DNA from: Flavobacterium sp. JAD_PAG50586_2
GTDB taxonomy: Bacteria > Bacteroidota > Bacteroidia > Flavobacteriales > Flavobacteriaceae
Assembly (NCBI GenBank): GCA_023213215.1
Contig: CP096136.1
Location: 1,178,001-1,242,000 of the forward strand
Direction: 5' to 3'
DNA: 64,000 nt
The notes beneath the pieces were generated by a model, which did no database searches, was not told the origin of the DNA, and saw only the letters and a list, made by a program, of their open reading frames with translations. This document shows, piece by piece, positions 1 to 7,769 of this stretch; the first letter of the stretch is position 1, and each line of letters opens with the position of its first letter. The position numbers and the translations under genes were made by a program.

Positions 1-251
1 TTTCCTGAACCGAACCGCCTTCTACAATATTGACCAACATCGAATTCATGGGCTCCACCCTTGCCTGAAAAACCATAAAATCTTCAAAGAAATCCTGCTC
101 TACGGTTTTTATGCTGATTTCGCTTTTCTTGATGTTTAAACTTCTTTTTTGGTAACCATAGAATACCCCACGTACCCTAAAATTACTATTGCCAATACAG
201 CAATGGTTAGATACTTTTTTTGTTATTTTTACGATTGATGACAGTGTCCAT
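1..251 (-). CDS. HlyD-family efflux adaptor, N-terminal part (runs off the window edge)
   Basis: The reverse strand from an ATG at 251 reads MDTVINRKNNKK, then a hydrophobic segment (YLTIAVLAIVILGYVGYSM), then a periplasmic stretch containing VEPMNSMLVNIVEGGSVQE. This is the N-terminal plan of HlyD/MacA-type membrane-fusion proteins: short cytoplasmic end, one membrane anchor, start of the biotinyl-lipoyl-like domain. The reading needs one extra base in two A runs (plus-strand T7 at 215-221 and T6 at 145-150), so the gene appears broken here. It is divergent from a sigma-54 response regulator. In flavobacteria such regulators often sit beside HlyD/ABC export operons, so shared control is likely (inference). 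Family call from sequence pattern only; most of the protein is missing. Confidence 0.7.
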
Positions 252-275
252 TTTGATTTCTTTGACAGGCATAAA

Positions 276-290
276 TACAATTCTGTGCCA
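276..290 (-). promoter_or_regulatory. Possible sigma-54 (-24/-12) promoter for the HlyD operon
   Basis: On the minus strand TGGCAC (plus 285-290) is followed by AGAA and TTGTA (plus 276-280). This resembles the RpoN consensus TGGCAC-N5-TTGC but the spacer is one base short and the final C is T. It lies 25 bp before the adaptor start and downstream of a palindrome suited to an enhancer-binding protein. Given the one-base deletions elsewhere in the window, the short spacer may be a sequence error. Speculative. Confidence 0.3.
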
Positions 291-350
291 AAGTTTTAAA
301 AACAATAAATTACTGATATTATGTATTTTAAAAACCAATTAATATTTTAA

Positions 351-390
351 GTGTTCATTATCGAACACCATTTGTACGAAACCGAACACT
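351..390. promoter_or_regulatory. Palindromic operator, likely upstream activating site for the sigma-54 regulator
   Basis: GTGTTC (351-356) and GAACAC (363-368) form a perfect 6-6-6 inverted repeat. A further CGAACAC half-site at 383-389 lies exactly 21 bp (two helical turns) from the CGAACAC at 362-368. The cluster is about 70-110 bp upstream of the candidate sigma-54 promoter and just before the regulator gene. That position fits an enhancer and autoregulation. The binding protein is inferred. Confidence 0.5.
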
Positions 391-393
391 AAA

Positions 394-413
394 CTGAAAT
401 AAATTCAGCTTAA
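394..413 (+). repeat. Palindrome CTGAAATAAATTCAG before a start codon (copy 1)
   Basis: The core CTGAAATAAATTCAG occupies 394-408 (stem CTGAA/TTCAG, loop ATAAA) and is followed by CTTAA and the ATG of the response regulator. Here the bases outside the core do not pair. The same core at the same 5-nt distance to an ATG recurs at 35205-35219 and 37120-37134. Confidence 0.75.
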
Positions 414-1759
414 ATGAAAAAAACCAATGCCAACATTCTAGTCATAGACGATCAGGAAGATATTCTTTTTGCAGCGAAAATGCTTTTGAAGAAACATTTC
501 GAAACTATTTTCACGCTCAACAATCCAAAAAATGTGCTTCGCCTGTTAGCCGAAAATGAAATTGACGTTGTTCTTTTAGACATGAATTACCGCATCGGGT
601 TTGAGGATGGTCGCGAAGGCTTGTATTTTTTAAAGGAAATCAAAACGCTTTCGCCTAAAACGATTGTGATTCTGATGACCGCATTTGGCAAAGTGGAAAC
701 TGCTGTAGAAGGTTTGAAAAAAGGCGCTTTTGATTATGTCCTAAAACCGTGGGAGAATGAAAAATTAGTCGAAACCGTAAAACAAGCTGTTGAGCAAAGC
801 AGAAAAACCAAGAAGAAAGCAGACAAACAACCGATTACAGATTCGTTTTTTATTGGCGATTCCGATGTTATAAAAAAGCTTACGCTTTGGGCGAAAAGGT
901 TGCCAAAACGGATGCTAACGTTCTGATTTTGGGCGAAAATGGAACCGGAAAATTTGTAATGGCACAACACATCCATCAAAAATCGGCCCGACAAAATAGT
1001 GTGTTTGTGCATGTAGATTTGGGTTCATTAAACGGCAACATTTTTGAAAGTGAGCTTTTTGGTTATGCCAAAGGCGCGTTTACCGATGCCAAAAACGATA
1101 CCGCCGGAAGATTTGAAAATGCCCAAAACGGCACCATTTTTTTGGATGAAATCGGAAATGTCCCTTTGCATTTACAATCGAAATTATTGCAGGTAATACA
1201 AACCAAAACCGTTACGCGATTGGGCGAATCAAAACCTCGTCCCTTAGATGTAAGGATCATAACCGCAACCAATTTGAATCTGAAGGAAGAAGTCGCGCAA
1301 AAGAATTTCCGGGAGGATTTGTATTATCGCATCAACACTATGGAAATCACGTTGCCATCACTTAGAGACCGCAAGGAAGATAAAGTAGCTTTGGCACAAT
1401 TCCTTTTGGAAAAAATCATTGCTAAATACGATCGAAACGAAATCATTTTCAATGAAAAAGCATTGGAACAAATAGAAAAACATGCCTGGAGTGGCAACAT
1501 CCGGGAAATGGAAAACCGAATTGAACGCGCGGTAATTTTATGCGAAAACAATTTGATTTCGGCATCTGATTTGGATTTGGATCAAATAACTTTTTATGAA
1601 AATCGGGATGACCTTCCACTTTCGGATGTAGAGAAAAACACTATTGAAAAAGTATTGGCTAAACATCAATATAACATCAGTAAATCGGCTGAAGAACTGG
1701 GATTATCACGCGCAGCCTTGTACAGAAGAATGGAAAAATACAATATCAGCAATTCGTAA
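414..1759 (+). CDS. Sigma-54-dependent response regulator (NtrC family), one apparent frameshift
   Basis: About 448 residues when the frame is restored. The receiver domain (residues 5-120) has acidic pair D12/D13, phospho-acceptor D56, T89 and K111. The AAA+ domain has Walker A GENGTGK, the sigma-54 contact loop in the form GAFTDA, and Walker B with FLDEIG. A Fis-type helix-turn-helix (SKSAEELGLSRAALYRRMEK) closes the protein. The reading breaks at the A6 run 872-877; one added A joins VIKKAYALGEKVAK in frame. GAFTDA in place of GAFTGA is a variant to note. The stop overlaps the kinase start (TAATG). It probably activates RpoN-dependent transcription of the divergent export operon; the sensed signal is unknown. 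Confidence 0.88.
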
Positions 1760-3089
1760 TGTTTAAAAACCAAAAGATATACCACTTCCTTTTTTTAGGC
1801 TGCTGTTAATTTTATGCAGTGTTGGCCTGAGTGTTTTCTTTTTTTCGAAAGGATTAAAGTATACCGGATTTTTTATTGGTTTTCTTTCGTTTTTGCTGCT
1901 GGTTGAAATCTATTTTTTCCTTAGAAATGCTTTCTTATTGTATGACCGTACAATCGCTTCCATTTTACAGAATGATTTCTCTTCCGATTTTTCCAAACAT
2001 AAATCCTATGAAAACTACAAAAGCCTTTTTCAATTGTATGGAAAACTTAAGGAGAAACAGCACGAACAGCTTTCAAAAGATATTATTTACAGCTCGATCT
2101 TAAACAATATTGAAACCGGAATCATCATCCTGCAAAAGGAAAAGGAAGAATGGAATATCTTTTTGATGAACGATTATTTTTCCAACTATTTTGCGGTACC
2201 GAAGGTCTCCAAATGGCATTATCTGAGAAATCAACTGCCATCACTTTGCGAAGTTATCGAAGAACAAAACTTTCAGGAAATGAAAAGTTCGCTGCAAATC
2301 AGGGTCAATAAACAGGATACGCAAACCTTTATCCTTCAAACGTCGGCGACAAAAACCTTTGGTCAGGAATATTATATCATTTTGCTGGACAGCATCCAGA
2401 AAGTGGTTGAGAAAAAAGAGAAAGAAGCATGGATTAATCTGATGAAAGTCATCTCACATGAACTTTTGAATTCGCTTACGCCTATTCGTTCGCTTTCGCA
2501 GAATTTGAATGAATTGGTGCAACAGGAAAGCCTTTCGGCAGAAGATTTGGACGACATTAAACAAAGTGTTGCTACCATGCACAACCGAAGCAATCATTTG
2601 CAGGAATTTGTAGAAAGCTATCGAAAACTCGCGATGCTGCCTTCGCCTAGAAAAGAAAAAACCGAACTGTCGGAACTGGTGGAAAATTGTATTCAGATTA
2701 TGAATCCTTTATTCAAAAAAGACAAGATTTCTGCTACCAATTCCATTGGATTTAAACGTTGGATAATGGTGGACAAAAATCAGATGGAACAAGTCCTGAT
2801 TAATTTGCTAACCAATAGCATGTTCGCTTTAGAAGATAAGGAAATCAAGGAAATAACAATTAGTGCCGAAGTCAGGGAAAAGCGAGTATACCTAATAATC
2901 ACTGACACCGGAAACGGGATTGAGCCGGAAATTGAAGACAAGATCTTCCTTCCGTTCTTTACCACAAGAAAAGATGGTGCCGGAATTGGTTTGACCTTAT
3001 CCAAAAATATTATCGAAGCGCATGGAGGTTACCTGGCCTTTGAAAATGGTGAGCATTACACGAAATTTACGGTTTGCTTGCTGGAGTAA
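1759..3089 (+). CDS. Sensor histidine kinase partner of the sigma-54 regulator, one apparent frameshift
   Basis: About 443 residues. The N-terminus has two hydrophobic segments (LLLILCSVGLSVFFF and FFIGFLSFLLLVEIYFF) with almost no periplasmic loop, so sensing is probably intramembrane or cytoplasmic. A PAS-like region follows. The H-box is VISHELLNSLTPI, the N-box LINLLTNS, and the G boxes are TDTGNGIEPE and GAGIGLTLSK. The frame from the ATG at 1759 ends early; adding one T to the T7 run 1790-1796 restores it. The ATG overlaps the regulator's stop, the mark of a translationally coupled two-component pair. Confidence 0.88.
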
Positions 3090-3096
3090 AAACGGC

Positions 3097-3423
3097 TTAC
3101 AGACCACTAACTTCAGGTTGCCAAAAGTGCTTTTCGAAATCTACAATTTGATTATCTACAACTTTGATACCTTCGTTTTCGAGTAACTGCTGCATTAAGT
3201 TTGTGCCTTCGAAATGATGCTTTCCCGAAAGCAGTCCTTTTCTGTTAACAACCCTGTGTGCCGGAACATCGTCCATATTGTGTGAAGAGTTCATTGCCCA
3301 GCCTACCATTCGCGCAGAGCGAGCTGTTCCTAAGGCTTTTGCGATAGCCCCATAAGAAGTAACTTTTCCTTCCGGAATCTGTCTTGCGATAGCATAAACC
3401 CGTTCGAAAAAATTGGCTTCCAT
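3097..3423 (-). CDS. Alkyltransferase-like (ATL) DNA-binding protein of the MGMT family
   Basis: 108 residues matching only the C-terminal DNA-binding domain of O6-alkylguanine-DNA alkyltransferase (VYAIARQIPEGKVTSYGAIA). The active-site motif PCHRV is PAHRV here, with Ala55 replacing the acceptor cysteine. ATL proteins cannot transfer the alkyl group; family members flip the damaged base and hand the lesion to nucleotide excision repair. Last gene of a trmB - exporter - ATL run, immediately following the exporter. It converges with the histidine kinase, with 7 bp between the stops. Confidence 0.85.
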   Translation of the reverse strand: MEANFFERVYAIARQIPEGKVTSYGAIAKALGTARSARMVGWAMNSSHNMDDVPAHRVVNRKGLLSGKHHFEGTNLMQQLLENEGIKVVDNQIVDFEKHFWQPEVSGL

Positions 3424-4049
3424 TATTTGTACAGCAATTTGAAAAGCGTAACAACGGCCATAAACGTGGTTACCGAACCAATAATTATATTGATATTCCG
3501 CATTAGGAATTCGGTTTTCTTTTCGATTTTTTTAAAGGCTACAATGTAAATGTAAAAAACGGCGAACGAACCCAAAACTACACCAATCACAAAGGAGGAA
3601 ACCGGAATCTTATCAAAACTAAAATAACCCGAAGCCTGCAAACTCATACTCGCAAATACATAGAACGGAATGGGCAATAAATTTAGGGTAGACAAAAGCA
3701 TTCCCAAAAAGAACCTATTGGATTTTCCCTTGACTTCCCGATTGGTTTTAAATTTCTTTGGCTTTTCTGCAATAAAGAAAAAATAAACGCTCAGCAATGA
3801 GAAAACGAAAATACCGATTTCCTGGAGTGTCGTTACAATTTCCTCATGGTTATTGATAAAACTGGCAAAAAGTACTGCGGTAAATGTTTGAAAAAAGATA
3901 ATTATAGAAGCTCCAACAGCAAAGCTGAGTGCTACATTCCTGCTTTCCTGTGTGCTGATTTTCGCTGCAGTCATGTTGATTAAACCCGGAGGAATAACCG
4001 CCAAAAAAGCAATGAAAAAGCCTAAAACAAGTGGCAGAAAATAAAGCAT
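3423..4049 (-). CDS. LysE/RhtB-family amino-acid exporter-like membrane protein
   Basis: 208 residues with about six hydrophobic segments. The N-terminus (LGFFIAFLAVIPPGLINMTA) is the LysE-superfamily first-helix signature with the conserved PPG. A positively charged loop (KPKKFKTNREVKGKSNR) separates the two halves. The gene starts directly after the trmB stop and overlaps the ATL gene by one base, so the three form one operon. Substrate is unknown; amino-acid export is the family's usual role. Confidence 0.75.
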   Translation of the reverse strand: MLYFLPLVLGFFIAFLAVIPPGLINMTAAKISTQESRNVALSFAVGASIIIFFQTFTAVLFASFINNHEEIVTTLQEIGIFVFSLLSVYFFFIAEKPKKFKTNREVKGKSNRFFLGMLLSTLNLLPIPFYVFASMSLQASGYFSFDKIPVSSFVIGVVLGSFAVFYIYIVAFKKIEKKTEFLMRNINIIIGSVTTFMAVVTLFKLLYK

Positions 4050-4724
4050 CTATTTGATTTTAAAACGAATATACGTAATTGCCTTGTTGATTTCCAAATA
4101 TTGCTTTTCGTAAAATGTCTGGATTGCTGTTACGACTTCGGGGGAACCTTCATTTTTATATACATTGTGATTGGCATACAAAACTTCGTGGCCTTCGCCA
4201 TGCAGTAATCCGAGCGTGTAGCCATGCATGAATTCGCTATCTGTTTTGAGATTTACGACACCGTCCGGCTTCAGAATCTTTTTGTACAACTGCAGGAATT
4301 CCGAATTAGTCATTCGGTGTTTGGTGCGTTTGTATTTGATTTGCGGATCGGGGAAAGTAATCCAGATTTCATCAACTTCGTTTTCGGCAAAAATGTAATT
4401 GATTAGCTCGATTTGTGTTCGGACAAAAGCCACATTGTACATTCCGCCATCAACAGCAGTCTTGGCACCACGCCAAAAACGTGCCCCTTTTATGTCGATT
4501 CCGACAAAATTCTTATCTGGATAACGTTCGGCCAAACCGACTGAATATTCGCCTTTACCGCAACCTAATTCTACGACAATCGGATTTTCATTTTTGAAAA
4601 ACTCCTTGTCCCACTTTCCTCTTAACGGAAAATCTCCGCCTACAACTTCTTCTCGCGTTGGCTGGAAAACATTTTCAAAAGTTTCGTTTTCCTTAAACCG
4701 TTTTAATTTATTCTTACTTCCCAC
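4050..4724 (-). CDS. trmB: tRNA (guanine-N7)-methyltransferase
   Basis: 224 residues. Makes m7G46 in the tRNA variable loop using S-adenosylmethionine. Visible are the SAM-binding motif VELGCGKGEYSVGLA (about residues 51-65), the NFVGIDIKGARFW segment, and the family block WITFPDPQIKYKRTKHRMTNSEFL. Length is normal for bacterial TrmB. First gene of the minus-strand trmB - LysE-like - ATL operon. No defects seen. Confidence 0.95.
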   Translation of the reverse strand: MGSKNKLKRFKENETFENVFQPTREEVVGGDFPLRGKWDKEFFKNENPIVVELGCGKGEYSVGLAERYPDKNFVGIDIKGARFWRGAKTAVDGGMYNVAFVRTQIELINYIFAENEVDEIWITFPDPQIKYKRTKHRMTNSEFLQLYKKILKPDGVVNLKTDSEFMHGYTLGLLHGEGHEVLYANHNVYKNEGSPEVVTAIQTFYEKQYLEINKAITYIRFKIK

Positions 4725-4810
4725 AAACTTAATTTTTTGGTAAAATTAAGGAAATATAAACTATCCGAAATCTTTTTTACTTTACAAAGTTAAATCCGTA
4801 ATTTCACTAA

Positions 4811-5875
4811 GTGGAAAATTCAACAAAAAACATTTTGGTTGCTCCTTTAAATTGGGGCTTAGGCCATGCTACACGCTGCATTCCGATTATTCGAGAGTTG
4901 GAGAAAAATGGCTATACTCCTATTTTGGCTTCAGATGGTGTGGCGCTGCAAATCCTTCAGAAAGAATTTCCACATTTACAAGCCTTAAAACTGCCTTCCT
5001 ACGAAATTGAATATGCCAAAGATGGAGCGGATTTTAAATGGAAATTAATTAAAAATAGCCCGAAAATGATTGATGCCATTTTTACCGAAAAGAAAATGGT
5101 AAAAAAATGGGTAAAGGAATATAACCTTTTCGGAATCATCTCTGACAATCGATTGGGCGTTTACAGCAAAAAGATTCCGAGTGTTTTTATTACACATCAG
5201 CTGAATGTCCTTTCGGGAAAAACAACCTGGATTTCGAGCAAACTACATCAGCATTTCATCAAAAAATTTACCGAATGCTGGATTCCTGACGTTGAAAGAG
5301 ACCCAAATCTGACAGGGAAATTAGGCCATTTAAAAAATACTGAACTCCATCTTACCTATATTGGCCCGCTAAGCCGATTAGAGAAAAAGGACCTGCCAAT
5401 AAAATACGATTTAATGGTGATTCTTTCCGGACCGGAACCACAACGCACCTATTTGGAACAAAAGCTTACCAAGGAAGTTCAACAGTTTGAAGGAAAAGTA
5501 ATTTTCATAAAGGGCGTCCTTGAACCCGAACAAAAAAACGAAAAGGTGGGAAATGTGACTTATTACAATTATATGACTTCTGAAGAAGTTGAAACTGCCT
5601 TTAACGAAAGTAAAATGGTGCTCTGCCGTTCGGGTTATACCACTGTAATGGATTTGGCAAAATTAGGAAAGAAAGCCCTTTTTATCCCAACACCAGGTCA
5701 GTTTGAACAGGAATATTTGGCCAAAAGATTTAAGAGAAATGGATTGGCTCCTTATGTTAAACAAGATAATTTTAAAATTGAAAATTTAGAAGACATCAAT
5801 TTGTACCAAGGTTTGCCCAAGTTGGAAAAACAAATTCACTGGAAGCAGTTACTGATGCTTTTCGAGCGTGAATGA
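4811..5875 (+). CDS. Glycosyltransferase of MurG-like (GT28/GT-B) type, GTG start
   Basis: 354 residues. The N-terminus has the glycine-rich loop of GT-B enzymes (APLNWGLGHATRCIPIIREL). The C-terminal half has SGPEPQRTYLE and the donor-site segment LCRSGYTTVMDLAKLGKKALFIPTPGQFEQEYLA, the counterpart of the MurG UDP-sugar pocket. The start is GTG at 4811; an in-frame stop lies directly upstream (4808-4810), so no earlier start is possible. The 3' end overlaps the convergent histidine kinase by 27 bp. Acceptor and donor are unknown. Confidence 0.8.
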   Translation: MENSTKNILVAPLNWGLGHATRCIPIIRELEKNGYTPILASDGVALQILQKEFPHLQALKLPSYEIEYAKDGADFKWKLIKNSPKMIDAIFTEKKMVKKWVKEYNLFGIISDNRLGVYSKKIPSVFITHQLNVLSGKTTWISSKLHQHFIKKFTECWIPDVERDPNLTGKLGHLKNTELHLTYIGPLSRLEKKDLPIKYDLMVILSGPEPQRTYLEQKLTKEVQQFEGKVIFIKGVLEPEQKNEKVGNVTYYNYMTSEEVETAFNESKMVLCRSGYTTVMDLAKLGKKALFIPTPGQFEQEYLAKRFKRNGLAPYVKQDNFKIENLEDINLYQGLPKLEKQIHWKQLLMLFERE

Positions 5876-6892
5876 GAATTCAGACCCTTTTCGGAATTCG
5901 CTTTCTATGTAAATTTTTTCGCCGTGCGCTTCGATGATGTGTTTTACGATGGAAAGTCCGAGACCGGAACCACCTTCGCTTCGCGCGCCACTTTTGTCAA
6001 CACGGAAAAAACGCTCAAACAACCTTGGAATATTGTGTTTTTCAATTCCCTCTCCATTATCCCTTACCCTGACAATTAATTTGTCATCCACCAAATCCTC
6101 GATGGTAACTTCTGTAGTGCCGTCTTGTTTTCCGTATTTAATCGAATTCATTATTAAATTAGAAAGTACCTGTTGAATCTTTTCCTGATCGGCAAAAACC
6201 ATTTCAGGGCGATTGTATTTTCGGTCGAACATTAGGATAATATTCTTTTTATCGGCAGTCATTTCGAGCAGATCGAAAACACTTTGGACCAATTCTACAA
6301 TATTGAATTTGGACAATTCGAGGTTTACATCACCCATTTCGAGTTTGGAAATCATGTCTAAATCCTCTACAATGTAAATCAGTCTTTCTACCCCTTTTTC
6401 GGCTCTTTCCAAATATTTTTTACGAACACTTTTATCGTTTATGGCACCATCAATTAATGTGGAGAGATAACCTTGTACAGTGAATAAAGGTGTTTTGAGT
6501 TCGTGCGAAACATTTCCAAGGAATTCACGACGGTATTCCTCACGGACTTTTAAGGTTTCGATTTCGAGTTTTTTGTCGGTAGCGAATTTTTTTACCTGTT
6601 TGGTCAGGGTTTCCATATCGGTTGTAATCGGTTGATTTCGGAAAGAAGTGGATTCCAACAAAGAAACATCATCATAGATTTTTTTAACCCTTCGGTAAAT
6701 GAATCTTTCGACACGGTATTGAATTACAAAGAAGGAAAAAGTAAAAATAGAGATAGCGAAAAGAAAAATTATAGGCACTGAAAATTCATGGAAAAACCCC
6801 AATAAAATCGCAAGAAAACCTGTAGAAAAAGTGGTAATATAAGCCGTTGAAACTAAAGCAAACGTATAGGTTTTCTTGAATTTTATTTTCAT
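5849..6892 (-). CDS. PhoR-like sensor histidine kinase
   Basis: 347 residues. Two adjacent transmembrane helices (residues 10-33 and 38-58) leave almost no periplasmic loop, as in PhoR-type kinases that sense through transporter contact. The H-box is FLGNVSHELKTPLFTVQGYL with the phospho-acceptor H130. N-box (LSNLIMNSIKYG) and G boxes (VRDNGEGIE, GGSGLGLSIVKHIIEAHG) are complete. It follows the response-regulator gene with no gap. Whether the signal is phosphate cannot be told from the sequence. Confidence 0.88.
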   Translation of the reverse strand: MKIKFKKTYTFALVSTAYITTFSTGFLAILLGFFHEFSVPIIFLFAISIFTFSFFVIQYRVERFIYRRVKKIYDDVSLLESTSFRNQPITTDMETLTKQVKKFATDKKLEIETLKVREEYRREFLGNVSHELKTPLFTVQGYLSTLIDGAINDKSVRKKYLERAEKGVERLIYIVEDLDMISKLEMGDVNLELSKFNIVELVQSVFDLLEMTADKKNIILMFDRKYNRPEMVFADQEKIQQVLSNLIMNSIKYGKQDGTTEVTIEDLVDDKLIVRVRDNGEGIEKHNIPRLFERFFRVDKSGARSEGGSGLGLSIVKHIIEAHGEKIYIESEFRKGSEFSFTLEKHQ

Positions 6893-7576
6893 TTACACTT
6901 CTAATTTATAGCCAACTCCTTTGATGGTTTTAAATAATTCCTCACCAATTTTTTCGCGGAGTTTTCTAATGTGCACATCGATTGTTCGTCCGCCAACGAT
7001 AACTTCATTGCCCCAAACCTTATCCAAAATTTCTTCGCGTTTGAAAACCTTTCCAGGTTTGGATGCTAACAGGTAAAACAATTCGAATTCCTTTCTGGGC
7101 AGTACAATTTCCTTGCTGTCCTTGATGATTTTATATTCTTCCCTGTTGATTTCGATGCCGCCAACATTTAGGGTTTCGGAAGCGTGTTCGTCACTTTTCA
7201 GGCGACGTAATAGTGCTTTTACCTTACTTACCAATAATTTGGGCTTGATTGGCTTTGTAATATAGTCATCGGCTCCGGCATCAAATCCGGCGACTTGAGA
7301 ATAATCTTCGCTTCTTGCCGTTAAAAATGTAATGATTACATTACTCAATTCGGGCATTTTTCGAATGTTTTCGCAGGCTTCCATTCCGTCCATTTCGGGC
7401 ATCATGACATCCATAATAATGAGTTGTGGCAGCTCTTTTTTGGCTTTCGCGATTGCTTCCTTTCCGTTGGTAGCGGTTACAATCTGATATCCTTCCTGAG
7501 AAAGATTATACCCTACAATTTCCAGGATATCCTGCTCGTCATCTACTAATAAAATCTTAATGTCTTTCTTTTTCAT
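6893..7576 (-). CDS. PhoB/OmpR-family response regulator
   Basis: 227 residues. Receiver domain with D12/D13, phospho-acceptor D56 (IIMDVMMPEMDG), a threonine in FLTARSE and K108 (YITKPI). The winged-helix DNA-binding domain covers residues 130-227, with LPRKEFELFYLLASKPG and VIVGGRTIDVHIRKLREKIG, the PhoB/OmpR recognition-helix region. OmpR-family proteins bind tandem direct repeats spaced by about 11 bp; such an array lies 94-142 bp upstream, before the TonB receptor gene. Cotranscribed with the PhoR-like kinase. Confidence 0.9.
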   Translation of the reverse strand: MKKKDIKILLVDDEQDILEIVGYNLSQEGYQIVTATNGKEAIAKAKKELPQLIIMDVMMPEMDGMEACENIRKMPELSNVIITFLTARSEDYSQVAGFDAGADDYITKPIKPKLLVSKVKALLRRLKSDEHASETLNVGGIEINREEYKIIKDSKEIVLPRKEFELFYLLASKPGKVFKREEILDKVWGNEVIVGGRTIDVHIRKLREKIGEELFKTIKGVGYKLEV

Positions 7577-7669
7577 ATATGTGACACAAATGGTTTTTGT
7601 GGATGTAAATGTAAAGATAATACAAAATGAATTGATAAATGAGAAGTGAGTTAACCGTAATTTAATCTG

Positions 7670-7718
7670 TTAACAATTTAGTAATGATAAACGAACAAAA
7701 TGGTAATAATTGAGTAAC
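7670..7718 (+). promoter_or_regulatory. Pho-box-like array of five half-sites in 11-bp register
   Basis: Pentamers TTAAC (7670), GTAAT (7681), CGAAC (7692), GTAAT (7703) and GTAAC (7714) start exactly 11 bp apart, with AA invariant at positions 3-4. The array ends 21 bp before the -7 box of the TonB-receptor gene, covering the -33 region. This is the arrangement expected for an activating OmpR/PhoB-family regulator, and one is encoded on the other side. Two similar pentamers (7651, 7657) are out of register. Confidence 0.65.
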
Positions 7719-7739
7719 ATGACCTTTACATTGCGATGG

Positions 7740-7747
7740 TTTCTTTG
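7740..7747 (+). promoter_or_regulatory. -7 promoter box of the TonB-receptor gene
   Basis: TTTCTTTG resembles the Bacteroidota -7 consensus TAnnTTTG with one mismatch. It is followed by CACC and lies 22 bp before the ATG at 7770. No TTG sits at the usual -33 distance, consistent with a promoter that relies on an activator bound to the adjacent array. Confidence 0.5.
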
Positions 7748-7769
7748 CACCAAAATTAAAAACAACAAA

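Noticed and set aside
872..926. Separate stand-alone receiver protein and separate sigma-54 activator
   Set aside because: One added A in the run 872-877 joins them into one normal NtrC-type protein, and the same kind of break occurs in many essential genes.
5934..6176. Plus-strand reading frame opposite the PhoR-like kinase
   Set aside because: It is antisense to the conserved kinase motifs and has no start context or family resemblance.
7710..7769. Extended N-terminus of the TonB receptor starting at 7710
   Set aside because: It overlaps the operator array and promoter box and would put 20 residues before a standard signal peptide.
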